Origin: an uncultured Rhizobiaceae group bacterium
Lineage (GTDB): Bacteria > Pseudomonadota > Alphaproteobacteria > Rhizobiales > Rhizobiaceae
Assembly: GCA_938009335.1 (NCBI GenBank)
Contig: CALLHT010000243.1
Location: forward strand, 1-11,819
Length of the DNA stretch: 11,819 nucleotides
Reading direction: 5' to 3'
Below are positions 1 to 5,230 of this stretch, piece by piece. The notes beneath the pieces were generated by a model, which worked only from the letters and a program-made list of their open reading frames with translations, ran no database searches and was not told the DNA's origin. How positions within the stretch are numbered: position 1 is the first letter of the stretch; each line of letters starts with the position of its first letter. The translations under genes and the position numbers were made by a program.

Positions 1-45
1 GCAAAAGTGTGCATGAGGAATTTGGGGTGGGGATAAAAACTCAAT

Positions 46-69
46 CCTCACCCTGAGCTTGTCGAAGGG
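46..69 (+). repeat. Repeat unit copy A
   Basis: The unit begins CCTCACCCTGAGCTTGTCGA and ends AGGG. It matches copy C (256-278) base for base over its first 22 positions. Together with the inverted copy at 109-132 it could form a long imperfect hairpin in RNA or single-stranded DNA. Confidence 0.7.
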
Positions 70-108
70 CGAGGCGGAATTAATGAAATGTCTCAATAGC
101 TTCCTTGA

Positions 109-132
109 CCCTTCGACAGTCAGGCGAGTGAG
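109..132 (-). repeat. Repeat unit copy B, inverted and degenerate
   Basis: This is the inverted form of the unit: CCCTTCGACA at 109-118, then GTCAGG and CGAGTGAG. Compared with the reverse complement of copy A it lacks a few bases in the centre (around AGCTC) and has gained bases towards its end. The arms CCCTTCGACA and TGTCGAAGGG still match perfectly. Confidence 0.55.
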
Positions 133-206
133 AAAAAGGCGCTACGTTTTCCCACCTTACAAAACGATGGTGCGTGCAGACGGGTTTACCATCGGCCTGC
201 GCATGG

Positions 207-229
207 ATTCCTGTGACAAGCACAGGAAT
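207..229. repeat. Perfect 9-bp palindrome, 5-nt loop
   Basis: ATTCCTGTG (207-215) and CACAGGAAT (221-229) are exact reverse complements around ACAAG. No T-run follows on either strand, so it is not an intrinsic terminator. It sits inside the composite repeat and is probably one of its palindromic modules. Confidence 0.7.
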
Positions 230-255
230 GACGAAGAGAGGGTGTCTCACGATCG

Positions 256-278
256 CCTCACCCTGAGCTTGTCGAAAG
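256..278 (+). repeat. Repeat unit copy C
   Basis: This is a second direct copy of the unit at 46-69, identical through CCTCACCCTGAGCTTGTCGA and AA, after which the sequences diverge. It forms the right boundary of the composite element. Confidence 0.7.
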
Positions 279-444
279 ATTGATGGCTAAGTTATAATCC
301 ATGCCTAAAAATGTGTAGGAGGAATCGAGTGTGGGGATAAGTGCTTTGGAAACTCATGTCCCAAAGTTGTAACAGTAAATGCTCGCAGAACAGTATATGT
401 TAGATTTTAATTGGATATGAGTGAGGCTCAAAAGTGAAACCAAA

Positions 445-624
445 TCAATCTTTTGCCAGAAAAGCTATCAAGTCCCTTAATTCGACGTCCTTTAAGACCA
501 CTTCAATGTCGCCGCCCAGTTTTTCAGAGATCGCTAAGGAAACGGAACCGTTGGTTTTTGTGGCAACTACCAGGGCGGGGTTTCCATCCACGTCTTTTGC
601 TGGAAAGTGTTTCTGATTGTCCAC
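445..624 (-). CDS. Small hypothetical protein (59 aa, GTG start)
   Basis: Function not recognised. Reading the minus strand from GTG at 624-622 to TGA at 447-445 gives a 59-residue acidic protein. Its translation looks like a genuine folded domain: alternating hydrophobic beta-type segments (PALVVATK around residues 16-23, SVSLAIS around 28-34, IEVVLKDVEL around 41-50) and a helical C-terminus ending LIAFLAKD. GGAAG lies 6 nt upstream of the GTG, a usable ribosome binding site. There is no signal peptide or membrane segment. It lies just downstream of the 167-residue gene on the same strand, separated only by a ten-codon ORF, so the two are probably co-transcribed. The opposite-strand frame over the same bases (434-616) gives a Ser/Thr-rich, less protein-like translation. 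The gene may instead be the 3' part of a slightly longer frame starting at ATG 658 that has suffered a one-base frameshift. Confidence 0.55.
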   Translation of the reverse strand: MDNQKHFPAKDVDGNPALVVATKTNGSVSLAISEKLGGDIEVVLKDVELRDLIAFLAKD

Positions 625-625
625 T

Positions 626-658
626 TTATTCTTCCACTTCAGCTACTGACAGTTCCAT
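626..658 (-). other. Ten-codon ORF between two minus-strand genes
   Basis: On the minus strand the stop of the 167-residue gene overlaps an ATG (TGATG, ATG at 658-656). It opens a short frame, MELSVAEVEE, ending at TAA (628-626), one base before the GTG of the 59-residue gene. It could be a coupling leader peptide. It could also be the true N-terminus of the downstream protein, now out of frame: dropping the T of the TAA would fuse GAA GAA to AAA GTG GAC in frame. The sequence alone does not decide between these. Confidence 0.35.
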
Positions 659-1161
659 CACAAAGTTGATTGCTTCAAACTATCCCAAGCCCTTGTGACA
701 GTAACTCTTCTGATGAAGTCACAAAGATAAGAGTTGATTTCCCAAATTAACTCAACAGATTCACCTTCGATCAGCACCGGATAGTACTCATTTCCAGAGT
801 GAATTGAAACACCGTTTTCGCTCTTTTTCAACTGAGCGATCTCATTTTCGTTAAGACTTTTTATGTTGATTATACTGGCCTCAGTGTAGATCTCACGAAC
901 TCTGATTTCACTGCAATCTTCATAAATGACACACTTCTCGCATGAGACGATTTGCTCATAAGGTATAGTGCCTTGGTAATGCTTTGTCCTAAATTTGAGA
1001 TGTTTCTCGAATATATCAATACGCCAATCAAAAACTTCATCGCCTAATGATCCAATGTATTCTTTGTCTTCGCAAATTGCTTCGACATAGAATGGAATTT
1101 TCGAATCGTGGTGTTTGAACCAACGTTTTGCTAAACGCTTGACGGGTGTTGTCTTTCTCAT
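658..1161 (-). CDS. Hypothetical protein (167 aa)
   Basis: Function not recognised. The start is the ATG at 1161-1159. A possible AAGGA lies 16 nt upstream, which is far for a ribosome binding site, so initiation may be weak. The N-terminus is strongly basic (residues 2-18, rich in Arg, Lys and His). A probable beta-rich middle follows (about 22-100). A cysteine cluster C74-x2-C77-x5-C83 is reminiscent of metal binding but incomplete. The C-terminus (about 125-160) is amphipathic. There is no signal peptide or convincing membrane helix, so it is probably cytoplasmic. Sampled lines are 33-42% G+C, clearly lower than the division cluster next door, which suggests recent acquisition or weak expression. 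It runs divergently from mraZ and is followed closely by the small gene at 445-624. A two-gene accessory module such as toxin/immunity is conceivable, but nothing in the sequence shows it. Confidence 0.75.
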   Translation of the reverse strand: MRKTTPVKRLAKRWFKHHDSKIPFYVEAICEDKEYIGSLGDEVFDWRIDIFEKHLKFRTKHYQGTIPYEQIVSCEKCVIYEDCSEIRVREIYTEASIINIKSLNENEIAQLKKSENGVSIHSGNEYYPVLIEGESVELIWEINSYLCDFIRRVTVTRAWDSLKQSTL

Positions 1162-1214
1162 AACTATTTGCTTTGCGTCCTTGGTTCAAAATCCGTTCGG
1201 GATAAAATAACATG

Positions 1215-1347
1215 GTCTGGAACCTCTAGTTTACAAAACATCAGTTTTCTGAATTTTCTTTTCCCCCTGAGTCAATCTGACTCATGTTCCCCACCCACAA
1301 AATCAACCATCATGAAGCCCGGTCTGAAATCAGATCGGGCTTTTTTC
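1215..1347 (+). ncRNA. Candidate small RNA ending at orphan terminator
   Basis: A strong + strand terminator (1317-1346) has no + strand gene before it. A poor but possible promoter lies upstream: TTGGTT (1181-1186), 16-nt spacer, TAAAAT (1203-1208). Transcription from there would give an RNA of about 130 nt. It would contain a perfect 7-bp hairpin, TGAGTCA/TGACTCA (1268-1274 and 1278-1284), followed by the terminator hairpin. It overlaps no gene. The start is inferred. The terminator could instead insulate the mraZ promoter from distant upstream transcription. Confidence 0.3.
1317..1346 (+). terminator. Intrinsic terminator
   Basis: GCCCGGTCTG (1317-1326) pairs with CAGATCGGGC (1331-1340) through ten base pairs, one of them G-U, around the 4-nt loop AAAT. 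Six T residues follow (1341-1346). The minus strand has no T-run after the stem, so it acts in the + direction only. It lies about 160 bp ahead of mraZ and would isolate the cluster promoter from upstream transcription. Confidence 0.85.
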
Positions 1348-1374
1348 GTTATGCCTCATTGCATTCACTCGATC

Positions 1375-1405
1375 TTGCCGTTCCATCCCATTAATTTTCT
1401 ATTAA
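1375..1405 (+). promoter_or_regulatory. Possible mraZ/dcw promoter
   Basis: TTGCCG (1375-1380) and TATTAA (1400-1405) are separated by 19 nt, an acceptable but long sigma-70 spacing. The transcription start would then fall near 1412, with the MraZ repeats at and just downstream of it. An alternative is TTGACG (1411-1416), 17 nt, TATCCC (1434-1439), whose -10 is poor and lies wholly inside the MraZ array. The interval between the terminator and mraZ must hold the main promoter, but which one is not settled. Confidence 0.35.
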
Positions 1406-1440
1406 TCCCATTGACGCCCAAAAATTCCCATGATATCCCA
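1386..1440 (-). promoter_or_regulatory. MraZ operator array, minus orientation
   Basis: Read on the minus strand, TGGGN units occur at 1436-1440, 1426-1430, 1416-1420 and 1406-1410, each separated by exactly 5 nt. A fifth in-phase unit lies at 1386-1390. The slot at 1396-1400 is the only one that does not match. E. coli MraZ is known to bind TGGGN direct repeats with 5-nt spacers upstream of its own gene. Five units in one 10-bp register directly ahead of mraZ therefore strongly suggest the autoregulatory operator. The units cover either candidate promoter, which fits repression. Confidence 0.75.
1391..1405. promoter_or_regulatory. CtrA-type box TTAA-N7-TTAA
   Basis: TTAA (1391-1394), seven bases, TTAA (1402-1405) is an exact match to the CtrA consensus of alphaproteobacteria. 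Each half extends to the palindrome ATTAAT (1390-1395 and 1401-1406). It overlaps the candidate -10 TATTAA and occupies the gap in the MraZ repeat array. CtrA is a cell-cycle response regulator known to control division genes in Caulobacter and its relatives. An AT-rich match can arise by chance, so binding is an inference. Confidence 0.5.
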
Positions 1441-1475
1441 AAATGGTGATTTGATGTACTGAGTAACGGGTCTCT

Positions 1476-1490
1476 TGGGGGCTTTTGGGA
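1476..1490 (+). promoter_or_regulatory. MraZ repeat pair, plus orientation
   Basis: TGGGG (1476-1480), five bases, TGGGA (1486-1490) is an exact TGGGN-N5-TGGGN pair on the coding strand. It ends 14 nt before the mraZ ATG. It has the same 10-bp spacing as the upstream array but the opposite orientation, and lies in the mRNA leader, where bound MraZ could block elongation or loop to the upstream array. Confidence 0.55.
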
Positions 1491-1504
1491 AGTGTAGGTT
1501 TGTG

Positions 1505-1978
1505 ATGGATCGGTTCCTTTCGAACACGATCAATAAGGTGGACCGTAAGGGGAGGGTTTCGATTCCGGCCCCGTTTCGTCCGGTCCTAGGCAATGTTTCC
1601 CGACTTTACACCCTGATGTCTGTTGACCAGCCAAGTGTTGATGCGGGCGGGCCTGAGTTGATTGAGCGCGGTGAGGCTTACCTTGAAAAGTTGGATCCGT
1701 TCTCTGCTGAGTATGAGTTGTATTCCTTTGTGTTGCATGGGGATTCCAGTGAGTTGAAAATGGATGGCGAGGGGCGGATTACACTCTCCGATGCCATTCG
1801 TGATCAGACCGGGATTTCAGACAGGGCTGCTTTCGTGGGGCGGGGGCATTTCTTTCAGATCTGGGAACCGGAACGGTTTCTTGCCTACCGTGAAGAGGCG
1901 AGGGGGAAAGTCGCGGCAATGCGGCAAAACAGAATGGCGAATGCCGGAAGCGGCATCAAAGCAGACGGGGGAGCATGA
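1505..1978 (+). CDS. mraZ: Transcriptional regulator MraZ
   Basis: MraZ is a nucleoid-associated, ring-forming DNA-binding protein of the AbrB/SpoVT fold that represses its own operon. The 157-residue product, close to the usual length of about 150, has the expected two half-domains. Each carries a DxxxR signature: D13-RKG-R17 followed by VSIP, and D87-GEG-R91 followed by ITL. The C-terminus (about 135-157) is a short, probably flexible tail. The ATG at 1505 is chosen because it begins the family-typical N-terminus MDRFLSN. A TAGG lies 6 nt upstream, a weak ribosome binding site. The in-frame TTG at 1475 lies inside the operator repeats and would add residues unlike the family. It is the first gene of the cluster, one nucleotide before rsmH, behind the MraZ operators and a CtrA-type box. 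Confidence 0.96.
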   Translation: MDRFLSNTINKVDRKGRVSIPAPFRPVLGNVSRLYTLMSVDQPSVDAGGPELIERGEAYLEKLDPFSAEYELYSFVLHGDSSELKMDGEGRITLSDAIRDQTGISDRAAFVGRGHFFQIWEPERFLAYREEARGKVAAMRQNRMANAGSGIKADGGA

Positions 1979-1979
1979 G

Positions 1980-3023
1980 ATGATGAAGGGTGACGATATT
2001 CCTCATGATATCGTTGGCGGACCAGCCCCTCATATTCCTGTAATGCTCAACGAGGTCCTTGATGTTTTGGAGCCTGCTTCCGGCAAAGTCATTATAGACG
2101 GCACGTTTGGTGCTGGTGGATATACAAAAGCAATTCTTGAAGCGCAGGCGCATGTGATCGCGATTGATCGTGATCCCAATGCCATTCGCGATGGGCAGGT
2201 GTTGGTTGATCAGGCGCAAGGGCGATTGGATTTAGAGAGCGGAGAATTCTCTGAACTGGATCAGATTGCTGAGCGTGTCGGGCATCCGGCAGTGGATGGT
2301 GTGGTCTTGGATATTGGCGTTTCTTCCATGCAGTTGGACGAAGCAGAGCGCGGGTTCTCGTTTCAGCAGGATGGTCCCTTAGACATGCGTATGGCGCAAG
2401 ATGGGGTGAGTGCCGCTGATGTTGTGAATAACGCGGCGCAAAACGATCTGACGCGGATCATCGGCATTCTGGGTGAAGAGAAAAAAGCTTCAGTCGTTTC
2501 GAGGGCCATTGTGCGAGCGCGTGAGGCGGTGCCGTTTTCTACAACGCTGCAATTGGCGAAAGTGATTGAGAAAGTGCTGCCGCGTAAAGCCAAGGACCGG
2601 ATTCATCCGGCAACGCGAACCTTTCAGGCATTGCGGATTTACGTGAACCAGGAATTGCAACAGCTTGCAAATGCCCTTTTTGCGGCTGAGCGCATCCTTA
2701 AAGCGGGTGGGAAACTGGTGGTGGTAACCTTCCACTCCCTTGAAGACCGCATTGTGAAGCTATTCTTTAAAGACCGGTTTGGTGGCGATCAGGGGTCACG
2801 GCATTTACCTGCTGTAAACCATAAACATGCGACATTTGCTGCGACGGGCAAGAACTTGATTAAAGCGACACAAGGAGAGGCGGACGTGAATCCACGCGCG
2901 CGGTCTGCAAAATTGCGATGGGCGGAGCGTACCGCTGACGCTGCGCATCCGGCAGATTTTTCGATTTTTGGATTTCCCAATTTGGCGCCGCTTGCTGGCT
3001 TCGAAGCTGGAGGCCGTGCTTGA
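1980..3023 (+). CDS. rsmH: 16S rRNA m4C1402 N4-methyltransferase RsmH
   Basis: RsmH (MraW) transfers a methyl group from S-adenosylmethionine to N4 of C1402 in the 30S decoding centre. The product has 347 residues, near the family norm. Visible blocks are PHIPVML (17-23), the SAM-binding loop DGTFGAGGY (40-48), AIDRDP with the ribose-binding acid (61-66), VVLDIGVSSMQLD, the GPLDMRM block, HPATRTFQALRI, VVVTFHSLEDRIVK, and a C-terminal NPRARSAKLR. The start is the ATG at 1980, one base after the mraZ stop, with GGAG six nucleotides upstream. The ATG at 1983 is an equal alternative that drops one residue. Its stop overlaps the ftsL start. Confidence 0.97.
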   Translation: MMKGDDIPHDIVGGPAPHIPVMLNEVLDVLEPASGKVIIDGTFGAGGYTKAILEAQAHVIAIDRDPNAIRDGQVLVDQAQGRLDLESGEFSELDQIAERVGHPAVDGVVLDIGVSSMQLDEAERGFSFQQDGPLDMRMAQDGVSAADVVNNAAQNDLTRIIGILGEEKKASVVSRAIVRAREAVPFSTTLQLAKVIEKVLPRKAKDRIHPATRTFQALRIYVNQELQQLANALFAAERILKAGGKLVVVTFHSLEDRIVKLFFKDRFGGDQGSRHLPAVNHKHATFAATGKNLIKATQGEADVNPRARSAKLRWAERTADAAHPADFSIFGFPNLAPLAGFEAGGRA

Positions 3024-3430
3024 TGAAGCTTTCTCCGGTCCTTCGTTCTCTTGATATTTTTATGATCGCGCTGCTGATTGGTGTGGTGATCTGGACCTTT
3101 AAGGTGAAGCATGATTCAGAGGTGGCGCTTGATCGGGTCGCCAAACTTGAAAAGAAAATTGAAGCGGAAGAAGTTGAGATTGACCTTCTCAAGTCGGATT
3201 GGGGGCTGCTGACAAGTCCTGCACGTTTGGAGAAGCTGGTAGAGCGCTATGGCGAACAGCTTGGCCTTCAACCCACAACGCCAGCGCAACTTGCCGATAC
3301 GGCGACACTTCCTCCCGTGAAGCAGGAATTTGATCCGTTCGCAGATCCTGATCAACCCGATTACGCGAATACGGATAGTTCGGTCACAACCGGCAGTGTT
3401 GCGAAACCTCAACAAGAAGAGGTTCAGTGA
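3023..3430 (+). CDS. ftsL: Cell division protein FtsL
   Basis: FtsL is a bitopic divisome protein that pairs with FtsB through a periplasmic coiled coil and helps activate the FtsW-FtsI synthase. The 135-residue product has a short cytoplasmic N-terminus, one membrane helix (about 10-27) and a charged coiled-coil segment (about 30-60). Next comes LKSDWGLLTSPARLEKL (56-72), a block typical of alphaproteobacterial FtsL. The tail (about 84-135) is rich in Pro, Asp, Gln and Thr and probably disordered. The start is the ATG at 3023, whose A is the last base of the rsmH stop (TGATG), with GGAGG nine nucleotides upstream. The TTG one codon earlier is not needed. Position between rsmH and ftsI supports the call, since FtsL is poorly conserved. 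Confidence 0.93.
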   Translation: MKLSPVLRSLDIFMIALLIGVVIWTFKVKHDSEVALDRVAKLEKKIEAEEVEIDLLKSDWGLLTSPARLEKLVERYGEQLGLQPTTPAQLADTATLPPVKQEFDPFADPDQPDYANTDSSVTTGSVAKPQQEEVQ

Positions 3431-3431
3431 C

Positions 3432-5129
3432 ATGATTTCCACGTCCCGCAAAGATGCTTCAAGATTGTCGCTCGATGGGAGCGGTAAGGTTGCGGTCAGC
3501 CAGGCGCAGTCACGTGTGTTTCTATCGGTCTGCATCATTGGACTGGCTTATTGTGCGATTTTGGTGCGCCTAGGGTTTTTGGCCTTTGTGGAGCCAGACA
3601 CGAATTTTTATGTCAGTAAACCTGATATTGCGATTACCGCAAAGCGTCCGGATATTCGCGATCGCAATGGGGTGATGTTGGCAACAGATATTGTTACATC
3701 TTCTTTATTTGCAGAGCCGCGCCGGATTGTGGATGCGGATGAGGCAATCGAAAGTCTTTTGACGGTTTTGCCTGATCTTGATGTGAAGGTCATGCACAAA
3801 CGCCTGACCAGTAACGCTGGATTTGTGTGGCTGCGCCGTGAACTCACGCCGGCAACCGAAAACGCCATTCTGGCGCTCGGCATTCCGGGTCTTGGGTTTA
3901 GAACGGAGACGCGTCGATTTTATCCAAAGGGTGAGACGGCGTCTCACATTGTAGGCCATGTGAACATTGATAATGTCGGCATTGCGGGGCTTGAGAAATA
4001 CATTGATGATCGCGGGCTTCGCCAGCTGCAAGAGTTGGGGCTGGCAAGCAAGAACGACCTTGAGCCGGTACATCTTTCTATCGATCTCAGGGTTCAGCAT
4101 TTTGTCAGAGACGAACTTGCCAAAGCAATGGAGCGCTACAGTGCAATTGCTGCGGGAGCGATTGTTCTCAATGCCAAGACGGGCGAAGTTGTCGCGATGG
4201 CATCTCTTCCGGATTATGACCCTAACCGACCGGTGGATGCGCTCAAGAAAGATCGGCTTAATCGCATTTCCGCCGGTCTTTTTGAGATGGGGTCGACCTT
4301 CAAGACTTTCACTACCGCGATGGCGTTAGACAGTGGCAAGGTTGGAATGCGTGACACGTTTGATGCCCGCAAACCGCTCCATATTGGCGGTCACACCATC
4401 AATGACTTCCACGCGAAGAAGCGCATTCTTACTGTTCCGGAAGTGTTTATTTACTCCTCCAATATCGGCACAGCGAAAATGGCAGATGTCGTTGGCATCA
4501 AAGGGCACCGTGAGTTCCTGCATCGTATTGGTCTGTTGAGCAGAATGCCGTTTGAATTGCCTGAAGTTGCGCATCCGGTAGAGCCGAAGAAATGGCGCAA
4601 GATTAATTCTGTGACGATTTCATACGGACATGGCGCTCAAACGACGCCGCTGCAAACAGCGGTTGCAGGTGCAGCATTGGTCAACGGTGGCAAGCTTATC
4701 AATCCGACATTGTTCCCGCGCTCAATCTCGCAGGCCCAAAGAGAGGGTGTCTCTGTAATTAACCCGCGCACGAGCAAGAACATGCGGGATCTGATGCGAT
4801 TGAATGTGGAGAAGGGATCCGGCAAGCGTGCAGAAGTGCCAGGTTTCCGGGTTGGCGGTAAGACAGGAACTGCGGAAAAAGTTGTGAACGGAAGATACTC
4901 TTCCAGTAAGCGTTTCAACGCGTTTCTTTCCGCATTCCCTATCGATGATCCGCAGTATGTTGTGCTGGCATTTGTTGATGAGCCGCAGCCAGAAAAAGGT
5001 AAAAAGAGCGCAACAGCCGGCCTTAATGCTGCCCCTGTTGTTGGCAATATCATCCGTCGCTCCGCGCCTATTCTGGGAGTGAAGCCGAATTTCAATGATG
5101 TGAAACTGCCATTGTTGGTTTCAAACTAG
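3432..5129 (+). CDS. ftsI: Septal peptidoglycan transpeptidase FtsI (PBP3)
   Basis: FtsI is the class B penicillin-binding protein that cross-links septal peptidoglycan, working with the FtsW glycosyltransferase. The product has 565 residues. It has a cytoplasmic tail (1-28), one membrane anchor (about 29-52), the pedestal/dimerisation domain opening with RPDIRDRNG, and the transpeptidase domain. All three active-site motifs are present: S288-TF-K291 (nucleophile and base), S342-S-N344 and K477-T-G479. The SxxK motif is preceded by EMG, where E. coli FtsI has Pro in place of Met. The start is the ATG at 3432, one base after the ftsL stop, with AAGAGG nine nucleotides upstream; the frame is open further upstream but that part overlaps ftsL. 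It is intact, with a C-terminal tail beyond the catalytic domain. Confidence 0.97.
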   Translation: MISTSRKDASRLSLDGSGKVAVSQAQSRVFLSVCIIGLAYCAILVRLGFLAFVEPDTNFYVSKPDIAITAKRPDIRDRNGVMLATDIVTSSLFAEPRRIVDADEAIESLLTVLPDLDVKVMHKRLTSNAGFVWLRRELTPATENAILALGIPGLGFRTETRRFYPKGETASHIVGHVNIDNVGIAGLEKYIDDRGLRQLQELGLASKNDLEPVHLSIDLRVQHFVRDELAKAMERYSAIAAGAIVLNAKTGEVVAMASLPDYDPNRPVDALKKDRLNRISAGLFEMGSTFKTFTTAMALDSGKVGMRDTFDARKPLHIGGHTINDFHAKKRILTVPEVFIYSSNIGTAKMADVVGIKGHREFLHRIGLLSRMPFELPEVAHPVEPKKWRKINSVTISYGHGAQTTPLQTAVAGAALVNGGKLINPTLFPRSISQAQREGVSVINPRTSKNMRDLMRLNVEKGSGKRAEVPGFRVGGKTGTAEKVVNGRYSSSKRFNAFLSAFPIDDPQYVVLAFVDEPQPEKGKKSATAGLNAAPVVGNIIRRSAPILGVKPNFNDVKLPLLVSN

Positions 5130-5230
5130 GTGTCTCCTCGAAAGTTTGCGTAAAGCTGAACTTGTTGGGCGACGGGCAATTGAGTAATCAAGTTTGTGTG
5201 AGAGTTGCTGATTCGAACAGGAAGAAAGAC
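5130..5230 (+). other. Non-coding gap between ftsI and murE
   Basis: This gap of 101 nt is unusual among the otherwise touching genes. It holds a 6-bp inverted repeat AACTTG/CAAGTT (5159-5164 and 5189-5194) and a small TTGA/TCAA inverted repeat (5180-5191). A weak promoter-like pair lies over them: TTGTTG (5162-5167), 17 nt, TAATCA (5185-5190). None of these is convincing on its own. There is no T-run and no terminator. Confidence 0.3.

Larger units (their letters stand above)
46..278. repeat. Composite intergenic repeat (REP/BIME-like)
   Basis: About 230 bp bounded by two direct copies of the same 23-24-nt unit (46-69 and 256-278), with an inverted degenerate copy at 109-132 and a perfect palindrome at 207-229. 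A further 6-bp inverted repeat, GATGGT/ACCATC, lies at 166-171 and 188-193. Clustered palindromic units of alternating orientation in a non-coding gap resemble REP/BIME-type mosaic elements. The unit CCTCACCCTGAGCTTGTCGA looks like a sequence I associate with dispersed intergenic repeats in alphaproteobacteria, but that is recollection and cannot be tested from this window. Confidence 0.55.
1..444. other. Gene-free stretch holding a composite repeat
   Basis: I see no convincing gene on either strand here. Positions 46-278 are filled by repeat units listed separately. Positions 1-45 and 279-444 show no recognisable motif. The + strand open frame from 59 to 283 is made largely of repeat sequence and its translation has no domain-like character. 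Downstream of the minus-strand gene that stops at 445 I could not find a clear intrinsic terminator; the only small inverted repeat (CCTA...TAGG near 304-319) is too weak to call. Confidence 0.6.

Noticed and set aside
59..283. 74-codon + strand open frame
   Set aside because: Built from the repeat units and palindromes; no protein-like character or ribosome binding site.
27..340. Direct repeat GTGGGGATAA at 27-36 and 331-340, possible MraZ-like sites
   Set aside because: The copies are single units without the 10-bp periodic partner and lie over 1 kb from mraZ; likely chance.
434..698. Two + strand open frames (60 and 81 codons)
   Set aside because: They lie antisense to the better-supported minus-strand gene at 445-624 and the end of the 167-residue gene; translations are Ser/Thr/Arg-rich and domain-less.
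1171..1200. GGTTCAAAATCC resembling a tRNA T-arm
   Set aside because: The five bases on each side of the TTC loop do not pair and no acceptor or anticodon stem can be drawn.
1..1340. RNase P RNA gene (rnpB) expected near the cluster
   Set aside because: I recall rnpB close to mraZ in some alphaproteobacteria, but no GAGGAAAGTCC-type core motif is present on either strand.
1168..1449. 93-codon + strand open frame
   Set aside because: Runs through the intrinsic terminator and the MraZ/CtrA operator region.
1475..1504. Upstream TTG start for mraZ
   Set aside because: Adds ten residues not typical of MraZ and overlaps the operator repeats; ATG 1505 gives the family N-terminus.
4637..5095. Long minus-strand open frames inside ftsI and the other division genes
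   Set aside because: Antisense shadows of genes with complete catalytic motifs; no independent support.
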